NCBI GenBank assembly: GCA_023634235.1
Contig: JAMKCF010000003.1
Coordinates: 5,422,958 to 5,486,957, forward strand
DNA: 64,000 bases
DNA from: Pisaster brevispinus
Taxonomy: Eukaryota > Echinodermata > Asteroidea > Forcipulatida > Asteriidae
Direction of reading: 5' to 3'
Shown here: positions 1 through 13,400 of the stretch, piece by piece
Layout of the letters: each line of letters starts with the position of its first letter
Position numbering within the stretch: the stretch's first letter is position 1
Notes under the pieces: model-generated
The model's database searches: none
Told to the model about the DNA's origin: nothing
The model's input: only the letters and a program-made list of their open reading frames with translations
Translations under genes and position numbers: made by a program

Positions 1-3000
1 TTTGTGTAGGATCGGCACCAAATGTTCCTGAAAAACACAATATTTGCTAATACTGTAGGGCCTACATCACTCACCAGGGGAAACATCATCTTGCAGGTTT
101 CATCACAGCGAGTGCTAAACTATATGCAGCTACCAACCCTTTGAATACGGTTTCTTGCAATGCAGCATCAACAAATACCTTTCAGTTCATTATCCGTTGC
201 ACGCTCAATCTCAATGGGACTTAATAAAACTGAGTAGAGTCAATGACAATTCTCGGAACGTATTCTCTGCACTCCAGCAGAAGTCTTTCTTTCTTAACGA
301 TCCATAGTTGGGGAATAGAGCAAATGGTCACTGACTTTCACATTCACTTCATACCAGATTCTCCAGATCATTATTTAGTACTATTGAAATCGGTGTCAAT
401 TGAAAAACATGGGAAGTACACACACAATAACTACTTGCGCACACAGTCATTAATTTAAGAACACTGGAAAGATTAAGGGTGCCGTTACACAAAGAGCCTT
501 GGATTCTGATAAGCTAATACAGTAAGGTTTTTCAGTTCTTGTCCCAAACAAAAAGGTCACCGCGTGGCATGTTTCAAATACGCCGCCCCTCATACGCTGT
601 CATTTACAGTTAATTTGACAGCATCCACCATGAGCCGACTCTGTCATTCAGATTTAACAGTTCTCCATTCCGTTAATACTTGCTTTTCCTTCAACGAAAT
701 CAAATTTCAACTTACCTTGCATAGGTACATGTGTAGAACTACTATCTTTCATCTGCACTGCGGAAAAAGTGAAAATATTGATGACAAACATTGGCCTCGC
801 GAGTTGGAAATTATTTAGGAGCAATGGCGTCCTCTCCTCGTTCAGGCACAGTTGCCGCGCACCAGCGCCTCGCCCGAGGATACAGCAGCACGCCTAAAAA
901 TGTAGGTTTACCAGTTTAGTACCCCTGGTAGTGCGCCATTCTCCGTTGCACTACACCGAATGCAACGGAGGAGCCGACCCTGGGCAACCAGTTTGCACTT
1001 CTCGCGTACCAACGGCAACGCACGGAATTTGTAAAAACATTTTGTATAATTAATGTTTGATCTTATTTACTAAAACTTTTTTTCCATAAAAGGCAACTTT
1101 GAAATAGGCTACCGAACATTAACACACATTTTCTTAAATCCTCGAAAGATGGTATTGTGGACCTGACGCACGGACGGCGGGGGAATTTTTGTTAAAATTT
1201 AATTATAAATATAAGTTTCTATAAAATAGATTCAAATAATGAAGGAAAAGTCTTACCAGCTAAGCGATCCGAGCAGTCCTAACACGGTTCCTGATTATTC
1301 CACGACCAATTCCATATGAGATGTCGATTTTTTTCCAATCTAAAAAAGTCATCACATTCTCAGCTCCCTTTGTAAAATAACACAAGCTTCATGGATCGCC
1401 GTGAGGGCAAAGTAATAAAAACTAAACCCGTTTTGTTACTTGGCTACAATTATAATGTGTCGACTGAACGCAGCGCGCATATTTGCACCATATGGAATGT
1501 TATTTTTTTCCATAGCGTCCATTGCGCGTGACGCAACGCATTCTTCAGAATGCTTTTGTGACGTTGAACTTTTACTATGGATGCAACCCAACTGTAAAGC
1601 TATTGGCCGGTATCGCGCACGTCAAACAATGGAAACGTGCACGCCCGTGTACGCACCGCACACAACTCTCAGCCAATGATAGGTCTTCACGGACCTCAGG
1701 GAGGGCGCTGTTTGGGCTTGTGACGTCATAAGCAAGGATGTCTATTAATAAACACAAAGTTATGATAAACTTAGACTGACCTTGAAAAAAGACACATATT
1801 TAGGCGCTCTCCCTCTATATGGTCAATTCATTCTTCAGTTTAATAATAAAATTTTCAGGATCCAAGCAATTTTATTGTAAGAACATTATGCTATACACTA
1901 GCCTAATGTATAATGTTTTTTTCTTCTATTCGTGCATTGCAAACTGGTTGTTTGTAACCAACAAAATAAAATAAGTTATTAAACGTAAAAGGAGAAAAAG
2001 ATGGAATAAATGAAAAATTTTGGCTGATGCAACGTTGGCATCTTCGACATAATACACAATAACAGTAAAACGGAGGAAAAGCAAACCTTTTTTCTTGGAA
2101 GGTCAATCCATTCCTCCTATGAAAGAAACCAAACTTTGGAAATTGACTGCGAGTGTCTTAGTTTTCCCGTTTGCACGAAATAGCGTGCGGCAGCTACATG
2201 TACCCTATCCATTCAACTTTGTATCGACCTCAACTTAAATCACATTTGAAAAAGACTAATTTGAGATGAAGTTGTTACAAAAAAGTGAACTTTCACCCAT
2301 TTCAACTGTGCTTATGTTAGTTAAAGTAATTCAAATAAATAATTAAGCAAGTTTAAACTATGAGTATATTTACAAACGATAGCTTATACCTTTGTTCACA
2401 ATCAGTGTAATTTTAAAATATGGTACAACTTTGATTATCCTTTGGCTGGTTTTTAAGCTTTCTTTCTGAAAGGCAGACCCAGTTCAAGACAAGTTAAAAA
2501 CGGCTCAGATCTTTGAATTGTTCTGTTTTTAATTTCCTTTTTTTCAAAACTCAAGTTTGTTTCTTCAGACTTTCAGCCCCTTGTCATCCAATTTGCTCCT
2601 CTCTGTTGTCATTCCACATCGAATTGTTTGGACTTAAATAGGATTGAAATGCATGACCTTTTGATAAGCAATTGTTGCTTTGCCCTACCAGGCCCCATCC
2701 TTTTGAAACCTTCACTTTGGCAATTTGATATAGAAGGAATCGGGACTGTAAGAGTCAAAATTAGCTTCCAGTACCAGTCAATGATAGATATGCAAAATCC
2801 AAAAAACTAGAACAATTTATATTATAAACCAAATTGCACTAGCATAATCAAAATGTTCAACCTTGCTGAGGAAATGATCGGTACAAACAGCATTAGAAAT
2901 TTAATGAAGTCCTGCATTTCTAAAAAAATTCATACTGGATTCCGCTGAAACCATGCCTTGGTTACATCGAAATGATCAGGGCCGGTTTTACAAAGCAGTT

Positions 3001-4577
3001 GAAATATTGCAACAAAACCCTAATTTGCTTGCCAAACTTTTCTAACAAAATATGCACACTTTGGCTGGTAATGTAATTCCTATGTTACTGTACGTTTCCT
3101 CCAGTGATTCAAATGCATTTTTTTTAATCCTAATACTTCTGTATAATATAATTCAATTTAATTTTTTTGGTTTTGTTTGGTTTTTTGTCTATTTTGTGGA
3201 TTAGTTTTCTATGATTGTGATGTCATAACTGTAATAATGAATGAATATTTTACATCTGCAGTCAAACTTGAATGTACATTGGGCAAAATTTGCTTGGCCT
3301 CTACATTTAGCGTCAGTCCCAACATGCATCATGCATACAGTGTGCATTCAATGTCATTAATGTTTTAGATCAACATAATGTATACAACATTGATCTATCA
3401 TATATATTTGTTAATATCATTACATTATTATATTATAATTTATTTACAGGAAGAAGACAACCAAAATACAAAAAACATACAACATTCATACAGCCATATA
3501 CTAATATTAAGTTAAATATAACCAGGTTGTTGAATAGGCCTATGAATTCATTTTAATAAAAACAAGATAATTATAATAAAAACAAACATAATAGTGGTGA
3601 AAATTCACCAACTTGTAACAGTTAACCACTATCACTGAAAAAAAAAGTCTTTAAAATTCAAAAAAAGTAGAACTTGGAAAATAATTACCTACATAATCGA
3701 ACATGCCATGACTAAAGGGGCACATAGGCTTTGGTTTTGGAACTTTGGGCTATAAAAACATTTCTTATGAAATGGATATGGTTGGAAAGATGTATTAAAA
3801 GTAGAACATAATGATTCACGCAAACATCCCTTGAAATTATGTGGTTTTTGTGTAATTGCATGACAGAACACAGTTCCCTAGTTTGTAGAACCAAATTTTT
3901 AACTCCACAAAATGGTGGACCAGTGGTTATATTTCCAGAGGCAATTTTATGTTTGTTTAATCACAACTAACTAATTACAACACACTGTAGGTTTGCTAGT
4001 GCATGAACAACTCTTACAAGGATAAGGAGTAATTTCAAACAGCAAAATGTTGAGAGCTTTGAAGGCAATGTGGCCCTTCAAACGTGGCAAGTTTCACTGG
4101 GTGTAATGTGTTTGTGTATAGACCCCCCCCCCTTGCACTGTGCTACACTCTGCCCATGGTCTGCTATTTCTGAGTCAAAATGCATGTAAAGAGATGTTGG
4201 CTGTCTCATCATCACTTGTCGCCTAAAATGCACACTGCACAGTATGGCCGTGTCTGGATCACGTGACTTCAGCTATGACTAGTGTCATTATTTCTGAGTC
4301 AAAATGCACGTAAAGAGATGGTGCTTGTCTCAATTGACTGGACAGAGTGCAGAAAAAAATTAAAACAACTTTTTCCAGCATTTTCTGCATTGTAAGCTGC
4401 AGGTGTAAAAGGTTGATTAAGTGAGCACATTGAGATTAAAAGTAGAGAAGATTAAGCATGTACCAGAGGCGTTGTCTTTCAACATTACCAATGCCATACT
4501 CTATCTTGATTCAATGAGAGTATAAAGCCATAGTATCAATATCATTGGAGACATAACATGATCCAAACATTATCATC

Positions 4578-4583
4578 CCAATT

Positions 4584-4615
<32 letters not shown>
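4578..4615. repeat. AATC microsatellite
   Basis: About eight near-perfect copies of the tetranucleotide aatc/atca follow one another. It is followed at once by a sequence ending in a 'tataaagcgcc'-like motif, which resembles the tail of SINEs elsewhere in the window, so this may be the tail of a decayed SINE. Confidence 0.75.
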
Positions 4616-4617
<2 letters not shown>

Positions 4618-4942
4618 CAATCAGAAGACGTTTATAAAGCGCCAAAATGAATAAAAAATTCAAAGGTGCAATGTGAAATGCTGTGCCTGATCTTGATTCT
4701 GATAGACATACCATTGGCATTGCTTCCACAGCAGCACTGATGATGTACCTTATCTTGACTCAAGGAAAGTTTGCACGATACCAATAGCAGTTATTTTACA
4801 AATTCTTCAATGCTGTACTTTTAGTATTACAGATCAGAGTAAAAACTACGGTAAAAATCACATCACAATTGATCAGCTATAATTTCTTCTCTTCACCAAG
4901 GAGTAAAAGATTTTGCAGAGATGGTTCTTGGGTTTGACTTAC

Positions 4943-5322
4943 AGGGAGGGTATACCTTTAGCAATTACTCCAAAAAGTAATAACCATAAAAACTTACTTG
5001 GTAAGACGCACCGCAGCTGTTAATAATGTATAACATTTTGAGAAACAACTCCCTTCAAAGGAATGTGGTTTTTAGAGAGAGGGATTAACAATATTTCAAT
5101 CTGAGAAACATTTCTGCATGTAACATTTCTAAGGTTGTGTATTCCAATAATGGATTATTCTTCCAGCGTGGACATAACCGCTCCAGATTTTCGGCAATAT
5201 CTCAAAAAAAGCTACCATCTTTTGAAATGAAGTTTTCACAGGTTAGTTTTATTTTTTATATCTACATTTACGTACGATTAAAACAATGGAACAGTTCCAA
5301 AATCCAAAGGTATACTTTGCCT
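4943..5322. mobile_element. MITE-like element with GGTATAC ends, copy 1
   Basis: The left end reads ggagggtatacctt and the right end reads ccaaaggtatactttgcc, so the ends are inverted relatives around GGTATAC. A second copy lies at 26022-26371 and shares the ends and internal blocks (for example the 'atatctcaaaaa' and 'gaggttagtttta' segments). No transposase frame is present, so a non-autonomous DNA element is the simplest reading. Confidence 0.55.
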
Positions 5323-6455
5323 TTGAGTGTTTGTATGCTGCATGGCAAGCACAATCTACAAGAAATTGAAGATGGCTCTGAAAATGAAAGACTGGCTGAA
5401 TGGATGTGTTTCTATCGTGCCGTCGGCAACATAGATTTGAGTACATGGGTCCATCATGTCTGTTATATTGTTGTAATGTATTGATATGTGGTTAAGATTC
5501 TGTGGGAAAACTACATTACCAACTACAAAGTCCTATCTATGGGGTTCTCCAAGCTACTTGGATTTTAAGTACATTAACTAGTTGCTGCTAATCTGCTGTC
5601 ACTGGTGACAACCTAATATGCACTACTCCTTTTCACTGATTTTGACTGGTTGTCAGCTCTCTTCTGCTTACTTGATTTACCTGCTAAGCTTAGGTGTACC
5701 GAACGAGTTAAGGATTTACCCTTAAGGCCCACATAATGTAAGGACAAAAATGTAAATAAGCCAGAAAAATTTGGGCGTTTTAACATTATTAAATGACAAT
5801 GAAGTATTATTCGGTATCATATCTGTACAGTGCAATTTAATTTTGCCGTTATCATCCTAATGAACACAAATAATTCAAGTCATACAGTTTCAAAGGCAAG
5901 TCAGGCCCCAGGAAAAGTGGCGTTTAAAATGAAAACCGAAGATCTCCTGAAGGAAAAAGGATGAAGCATCTGTGTCCAGCAACAAAAAAGTGGTACAGAG
6001 TTAATTTAAAAAAAACTTTTTGTTACCTTCCTCTATGTTCAATCCCGGCTTTCTCTGTGTGCTTTCATCTCTATCATTCATTTCCACTTGACTGCTTTTG
6101 TTACACCAGTCTTACCTGTTCATGTTTGTAGTGTTGTCATTTAGCCTACTAGAAAGACTCTACTAGGTTCAAAACGTCAGGCCGCTAACTATATTTTTGC
6201 AGAGTAAATAATAGTATGAACAAGCTAATAAGATCCCAGAAATACAATTTCTGTATCAACTCTAACCATAAACCAATGATCTGCTCTATGCTCTAACCCA
6301 CAAAATCCTCAATACAGCAAGCGCTATAGCCTTGATACTGTAACCTATTTATCTTGATGACCTGTGCTTTTTATCTCTGATGTTCCTAATAAAATGAAGG
6401 CTTTTAAAATTTTAAGTACATAGGAGAAACTATCAGAGATATGGGGAGAATTTCA

Positions 6456-6556
6456 GACGTTAGATGGTAGCAGAAATACCAGGTAATTTTCCTAGTGTTT
6501 ATGTAGCCCTAAGCATGATTAACCTGCCTGGTGACTCTGTTGCCACAAAGCATCCC
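6456..6556. repeat. Small foldback, relative of 43349-43495
   Basis: The left arm (ttagatggtagcag) and right arm (ctgttgccacaaagcatccc) are partly inverted. The centre 'gtttatgtagccctaagcatg' matches the loop of the clearer foldback at 43349-43495. This looks like a decayed copy of the same family. Confidence 0.4.
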
Positions 6557-7884
6557 ATAAATGTACCCATTGCTGACCACTTCACGTTGGATGGAGTCTT
6601 TTTTCTGCAAAACTTTTCCAAACTGGCTTATGGTGGATGCTTTAAATGCCCGGAACAACTTTGGAGAGTCCTTTTTTTGGCAGTCAGCTGACCGGCTGAC
6701 TTGTATATTCACCTGGTCATTCCATGTAACATGCACAGGCATGCACCTACTATGCTATGCTTCGCTTCCCCCATACAAAGAGGGGCAGATGGTACTGGAA
6801 CTCATGCTCCAAATCTCCCTTTTCCCAGGGGTTATTGTGTAACCCCTGATTCCAGACCTTTGTCCTTTTGTTATAAAATTGAGGCTTGGAAGAATGGACA
6901 GGCTGCCACCATTGTTTATCATTGTACTCGGCTCTATGGGAGGTAATTCCGATTGGTTTGAGATTCCAGCATATCATGGCGATTAAATTTCAGAAAAATT
7001 TTAACCAGGCAAAGGCATGAGGTGGTTAAACACTCATAGCAGCCCCACTTTCCATTTTACATCAAAAATTATGGCGTAGCTTTTCTGGACATTTCTACTG
7101 GAAGAGGATATGTTTGAAAATTTGCCAAAACTATGGGGGAGGAGGGAACACAGAAAAGCGTCATCTGTAAAAAATTATGAATTAAAGTTGACGTTTATAA
7201 GTTCACTAATGTATTTATGATCGCAATATAAAAAATGTGCAAACTTCAGAAAATGTGAAACATTTCCAGACTCACAACGAATTACTTTATAAAGACAGCA
7301 ATGCTTTTTTTCCTTTTTCAATTAAGGTGCATCTGAGCTCTAGTAAACAATGCGTCCAACTTTCTTTCAACTCCCGGTGAAAGTCCTGTGACAAATTCTG
7401 CCTGAAGAACACAAAGGCTTCAATACTTCACAAGCTGTGTGGTATGAACGAGGCTTTTGTTATGTCATACTCAAAACATAAAGGAAGCACAAATTTTTTG
7501 AATTCAAAATATGATCAATCAACGGTGCCCTTTTGAGTTGCTCTGGGAGAAAAAAAAAGTTTGAACATCCTGAATTAGGGCGTTTATAATCTCCATCTAT
7601 TTCACAGCTTGCTTGACACTTGATTTGAGGTAATAAAGTATCTACAGGATTGACTCTGCTGAGATTTATTTACAGACAAAAAAAAGGAATACAAATCATC
7701 TACAGGAGGTTCTGGGTTTATATCTTTTGGAAATCTGCACGTTTTAAAGCAGACAACTGTTAACATTGCTGTACGAGAGAGACAGTGTCTTAAAAGGTTG
7801 GTTTATGCCCTGCTGTGTTTACACCGAACCTTCCGACACTAGGAAACCTTATGGAACCACGGCTTGAGATCTAGGCTTGGGCTT

Positions 7885-8333
7885 GCAGGGTTTGCCCTTA
7901 ACTTTTTCAGTTACTAGCCAGGGGGACCAGTTAGCTTGTCACTTCACTGGTCCCCAGCTTTTTCACTGGTCCATGTTTTCTGATTCCCTTTCAACACTTT
8001 TGGACTAGTAGTCTGAAGCCATTATAAACAATTAGTGGCTTACATGTTACACTAGCCAGCCAGTCTAGTTGGACAGAATTCCATGGGCTGTAAGCAGTAG
8101 AGCCATAAAATTGGGCCCAGTTTACCAGTGCAGGGTTTGCCCTTAACTTTTTTCAGTGACTAGCCAGCGGGACCAGTTAGCTTGTTGTTTCACTGGTCCC
8201 CCAACTTTTTCACTGGTCCATGTTTTAGGGTTCCCTTTCAACACTATGGGACCTGTGATTTGAAGCAATATGAACAATTAGTGATTACATGTCATGTTAA
8301 ACTAGCCAGTCGGACTAGTTGGACAGAATTCTG
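7885..8333. repeat. Tandem duplication, period about 244 bp
   Basis: Two direct copies start at 7885 and 8129 with gcagggtttgcccttaact. Both continue through a 'ccagttagcttgt' block and a 'cactggtccatgtttt' block and end in 'gttggacagaattc'. The copies differ by scattered substitutions and small indels. Related fragments with the same 'agggcaaaccctg' end occur near 29020, so the unit is probably a dispersed repeat that duplicated locally. Confidence 0.75.
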
Positions 8334-8689
8334 ACTCTTCCTCGGCCGTTTTATCTGCCATTTGTCAAGGGACAACGGCTGGCATGGCTCCTTCAGTCAT
8401 TTTAAAAATGTATACTTTTGGTACGGGACTTCAAACAGGTGGAAAGCCGTGGTTTCAAAAACTGGCCCTAATTTAACGCAACATTCCTACTTCTCTACCC
8501 ATTGTACAACCAATATTGATGTGTCTGAACAAGTTTGACATGCAAAGAAAACAAAAGACACATAATTTTTGATATGAAAATTTTGATATGCACCATAGGG
8601 ACTCCCTACTGTGAGTGCCTTTATAAGGACACTCCAAAAATCAACCTTTACACTGAAGATGGTGACTAGCATGTGTAAAGACATAAGGT

Positions 8690-9240
8690 AGTGTATATAA
8701 AGTGTTTACGTAGAGCATTTCCAGTTCACAGGCAATTTTATCTGTGTTGTACACGTGATAATCTGCAGTGTACACACAGTGTATGAGTATCTGCAGTGCG
8801 TACGCAGTGTATGTGTTTCGCACACACATTGTTTTATTAAGTGTACCCTGCAGTGTATCTGCAGTGTACACTCAGTGTATGTGTACGAATTTGCAGTGTA
8901 TCTATGTTGAACACACATTGTTAATTAAGTGTACATGCAGTGTATCTGCAGTGTACACACAGTGTATCTGGGTGCACATGCATACATCTTTGTTGTACAC
9001 ACTATGTTTGTGGGTGTACACACAGTGTATGTGCAGTGCACACTCAGTGTATCTGCAGTGCACACCTAGTGTGTCTATGTTGCACACCCGTTATTTATGC
9101 AGTGTAAAAGCTGTGTATCTGCAGTGCTTACTCAGTGTAACTGCTTTGCATCTCCTGTGAGCACGCAGTGAATTCATCCATACATGCATAGTGCATCTGC
9201 ATTGCACAAGCAGTGTAATCGCAGTGCGTATACAGTGTAG
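8690..9240. repeat. Degenerate CAGTGTA repeat array
   Basis: The array consists of variants of tgcagtgta, cacagtgta and tgtatctgcagtg, with an irregular period near 9-11 and 19-20 bases. Reading frames across it in several frames are repeat translations without a start or family signal. The array begins about 180 bases downstream of the rabaptin stop codon on the minus strand. A minus-strand AATAAA at 8833-8838 lies inside it, so part of the array may be transcribed as rabaptin 3' UTR. Confidence 0.7.
8833..8838 (-). terminator. Candidate poly(A) signal for the rabaptin gene
   Basis: The minus strand reads AATAAA here, 584 bases downstream of the stop codon. It is the first canonical hexamer I noticed downstream on that strand. 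It lies inside the CAGTGTA array. Assignment rests on position only. Confidence 0.35.
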
Positions 9241-9421
9241 GTGATACTTCATCTCCACATTGCACAGGATCTATTCAATTCAGTCTGACTACCCATCTCT
9301 CTCTTCACGTTTCGATTGTGAGCACAAACCCTGGGACCGCATACACAGTTAATAATTATACAGCGAGTATAAACCAGCCATGGAGTCTACATGTAGAGCC
9401 TACCCAATACGTGTCTATGTG

Positions 9422-10466
9422 CTACGTCTCAGGCGCCTCTTTGCTGAAGTATGGCGCTGACTCGTTGACTAGTAACGTGTGACAGATGTTGCAGACCGGC
9501 ATCCGACGTTTGCGCGGACCGCTCTCCACGTGGTGGTTAAGACACTCTGGACAGAAGACTTTACCACAGTGCATGCAGTGGTGCTGTGGTAAAAAGCACA
9601 GAAAGATCCTTCGGTCAGTTGAGCATTCTCTCAATGCGAGCAACAGGGCCTAATTTCATGGCTCTGCTTACCACCGAATTCTACACTTGTGATCACCATT
9701 CTCCGCTTACTGTGGAAGCGCCAAATTTCTGCGCTTGCTGTGCAAGCGAAGAATGCCTAGTAACGTCGAGTACGCACACGCACAAGCAAATATTCTCTGC
9801 TTACCCGTGAAATATGCTTGGTGTAAGCAAAGAATTCCCTGCTTCCGTAAGCGCCAATTCTTTGCTTACGGTAAGCAGAGCCATGAAATTGGACCCTGAT
9901 CTTAGAATTTTTTTATTTTTTTTGGGGGGGGGGTAACTGTGCCCTTGATTATACAGGGGGGCAGATAGGGGAAATATTTGGGGGAATCGTGCCATTGGTG
10001 ATACAAGCATGAAACTTGGCACACAGAGTATGTCGGGAGAAAGATATTTGTCCATCGCAGGTTTGAGTTTTGAAGAAAAAAAAATTGGTAGAATAACAAG
10101 CATTTTTCAAATTGTCAAAATGGCTGCAATTGCTTGTTATTGAACCCAATTTTTTTTCAAAGGACAAATTTGCAATATCCCTATAGCCAAATACCTTTTT
10201 CATGACATACTCTGACTGTGTGCAACATTCCATGCTGGTATCATTGATGGCACAATTCCATCACCTATCTGTCGTACCACAAGTGGAAATTTAATTTCTA
10301 TGTTCATAAAAAAGTGGACGATAAATGTATTTATCTTTGTGTTTATCTTACTCACCTTTTTCTTCTTGGAACCAAATGGTGATTTACATCCCTTGCATTG
10401 TTCCACATCATCTTCGTGCTCCCACCTTACTTCATTGTCCTTCTGTCGGATATTCTCGAGTTGAAC
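9422..10466 (-). other. FYVE-type zinc finger encoded by the last two rabaptin exons
   Basis: This spans exons 10356-10466 and 9422-9583. The protein reads W935, then D939-D940, and cysteine pairs C944/C947, C960/C963, C968/C971 and C988/C991, the spacing of a FYVE finger. The core KKHHCMHCGKVFCPEC matches the FYVE consensus R(R/K)HHC-x-x-CG, but the usual basic residue after HHC is Met, and the distal RVC is PVC. FYVE fingers normally bind PI3P on early endosomes; the altered residue makes lipid affinity uncertain. A frame-preserving splice joins the two halves. Confidence 0.9.
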
Positions 10467-13400
10467 CTTGAAGAAATCAACAATAAAATGGTGACTATGG
10501 ATACAAAATACAGAAACTGTTTGTTTAGAGAGTAGTTTTCTGAAACTACTTGTCTCTACTTCGCATAAAAGCCTTTGTGGTATGTGTAGACTGCTGTAAA
10601 CTTACTTGTAATGATTGGGACAAACGGACAAAGTCCCTCTGTACTGCTTCACTGTTATCCAGCTCCACTTGCAAGGATTGCAGTTTATTTCGATTCTCTC
10701 TAGCCTCCATCTCAAGCTTACTCTGCAAGTCAAGACAAATTCAATTCTTTATTGTGTGTATCACTTATATTTGAAAATAGAATTAGGACCTGTGGTATAA
10801 ATGCAAAAAATAGTCAGTGGCCTGAAGTTTTGACTCTAGCAGGGTCTTTCTTAAAGGCTTAAGACTCTGAGAAAGACTCTTCTAGGGTCAACACATCAGG
10901 TCACTAACTACTTTTTTGCATTCGAATTTGAAAACTACTTGACTGAACAATTTCCACTTCAGACCAAGACTAAACTCCAAAGGTCCAAGACTGTGGAGTT
11001 AAGAAAAGCCCAGACTCAAAGAACAGAAGCTGTGACCCAGAGGTAAGAAATCAAGACCCAAAGAACAGAGACCATGACCCAAAGGTCAGGGAGCAAGACC
11101 TACAGATCAGGGATCAAGACCCAAAGAATAATACGAGACCCACAGGTCTGAGACTGTGAGCTGAACGTGAAACCTGAAGGTCACAGGCCGAGACCAAAAG
11201 GTCAGAAATGAAGAGCCAAAGGTCAGAAATGAAAAGTCAAAGGTCAGAATTAAAGACCCAATGGTCAGAAGTCAAGACCAAAAGATAAGAAATCAAAACC
11301 CAAAGGTCAGAAATCAAGCGGGAAGTCCTGAAAAAGTGTACAGTTTGCAGCTAGTGGAAATGTTAATAATTGTACGCAGCCCTTACCACAAATCAAACTT
11401 ATAATAAATGGTGTCTGGTTTCTTAGATCTATGAAATGAAAAATCTGGAAACAGGAAGCTGTGGCAAAGACCAAATAACAGACCAACGAGTTTAGAGATT
11501 CAGACCAACACCAGCGAAAATACTTCTTGTTTTGGGACTAACACCACCGATGAGCTTACCTTGAGTTGTAGAAGTTCAGCCACCTGTGCCTGAAGTGCTG
11601 CGATGACTTCTCTAGACTTGGCCTCAATGGTCTTCTTGCCGTCCTGCAACTCTTGCAAGCTCCTCTGAGCATCCTCACAGAGTTTGCGCTCCTTCTCAAA
11701 AGTGTCCTTCTGGCTTCGCAGGAGCCCTTCAGAAAAAAAGAAGAAAAATAACTATTTAGTGTCTAATTGACCTTATGCATTGACCTCATCCAGCTGCCAT
11801 ATCATTGCCATCTCATTGATAAACTTTTAAATAGAATTGGAAGGATTATTCTCAAGGTCCCCCAAAGAATCCACACTAGTGACGTATATGCAACTCTTGG
11901 TTGGGATAAACTTGGTGTCCGTAGGAAGAAACACTTGAACACAATGGTTTTCAAATGCATAACAGGGCTGGCTCCTTCTTATCTTAATGTTTTAAATAAA
12001 GTATCTGATAACTATAATCACCGTACCAGAGCCAATTCAGCCGGTAACGTTGTACTTCCATTTCCAAGAACAGAGGCAGGCAGAAAAACTTATAAATTTA
12101 GGGGGAGCCAGGCATGGAAAGCCCTTCCTACAACTCTTAAGAGTCTGCCTGCTGGCAGCATCAGTTGTTTTAAACTTTTAAATAAACAGATTAGTATTTC
12201 CTAAATTTGGTGTTTGGTGTGTATGTTTTTACTATGCATTTAAAAAAAATTACATTGTAAAAAGTTTGTGTCCTTTTTTGCTGTTTATTTTTCATTTTAT
12301 CTCGGTACAAGCTGGGACCCATGGGAGACCCATGGTTGCCACTGAATGGGCCACCCAGTTGAAATAATAAATAAATAAATAAATAAATAAAGGTAAACCG
12401 ATGACGAAACCATCGAACCGCACAGATTTGTACGCGCGGCACACAGGATTGGCCAATGAACAACCTCCTTTGGACCTCTAGGCGAGGACACCCTACTGAA
12501 ACTACATCATGTGCATAAGGTCTACAGATGTGATCATTGCGTTAGAGGCAAAGAATATTGCTTTGGTTTTACCCTACGTTGATGTGTGACAAGCACTGTA
12601 TTGACCTCTTCTATGCACATCGCACATGATAACTGTGCCACGCCCACCATTTTGGGAGTATATAGGTATACCAGTAATCGCTGCATCACTTAAAATTCCC
12701 GCTCCTCTGTTTGACACACAGTGACTACGACTCCCAAAATGCAACCAAGATTACTGTGGTGCTTTGGGTGTTCTGCAGAAATAACAGGCTGTACTACTCA
12801 GAAATAACAGGCTGCACTACTCAGGTGGGATTCGGATCCATGACCCCCCGCATTCTGAAGCAGGCCTCTTAACCAAGAGACCATCCAGCATGCCCAGTGA
12901 CATGAGGCCAGTCCAAACCCCAAGATATCTGCTCTGGAATGCAGGGAGTCAGGGGTTCGAATCCCAACCAAGAAAGTTGTACAGCCTGTAGGTTTTTTTT
13001 CCCACAGTACTCCAAAAGCACCAAGTATACAGTGTTCATCACAAATTGGTATAAGGGAGTGTTTCCAAAGTCAGGCACATTGTAGATGGGAAGGAATGTT
13101 CCCATAGGCATATGCCCACTATTTAGTGGACCTACAGAAAAAGAGAAACCGTACAGCAAACTAATTACAGCTGATGAACTTTTGAGATGCATACCTCTTA
13201 CAGATGTTTGGCACTTCAAGGTTTGGATGCAAGAACAAACATTTCATCAAGGGTGTCTTTCCACTGTAACACAGTTCCCTTTGCTGGACAACTGCCAGAT
13301 TTCTGCACAAAATCCAAACCTTTGTTTTTGTCAAAATTCAGCAAAACCAGGGGATGGATTTTGAAGGTTTTTTTTTTTTTTAGTGTGGAGGGGGGTGATT

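Larger units (their letters stand above)
1..8689. other. Intergenic, no gene seen
   Basis: I read both strands and found no exon set with family similarity and consistent splicing. The stretch is AT-rich with short chance reading frames. It contains a CpG-richer patch at about 830-1020 and 1560-1740, an AATC microsatellite near 4580-4615, a terminal-inverted-repeat element (4943-5322), a small foldback (6456-6556) and a duplicated block (7885-8333), each listed separately. The remaining parts (about 1-820, 1750-4570, 5330-6450, 6560-7880 and 8340-8689) hold nothing I can name. Confidence 0.6.

Noticed and set aside
824..901. Possible first exon ATGGCGTCC... followed by gtaggt, 26 codons in phase 0
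   Set aside because: The codon content looks plausible, but I found no partner exon in the following 8 kb on the plus strand and no family likeness.
8768..9160. 130-codon plus-strand frame rich in Cys, Tyr and Ser
   Set aside because: It is a product of the CAGTGTA array; overlapping frames of the same kind exist on both strands.
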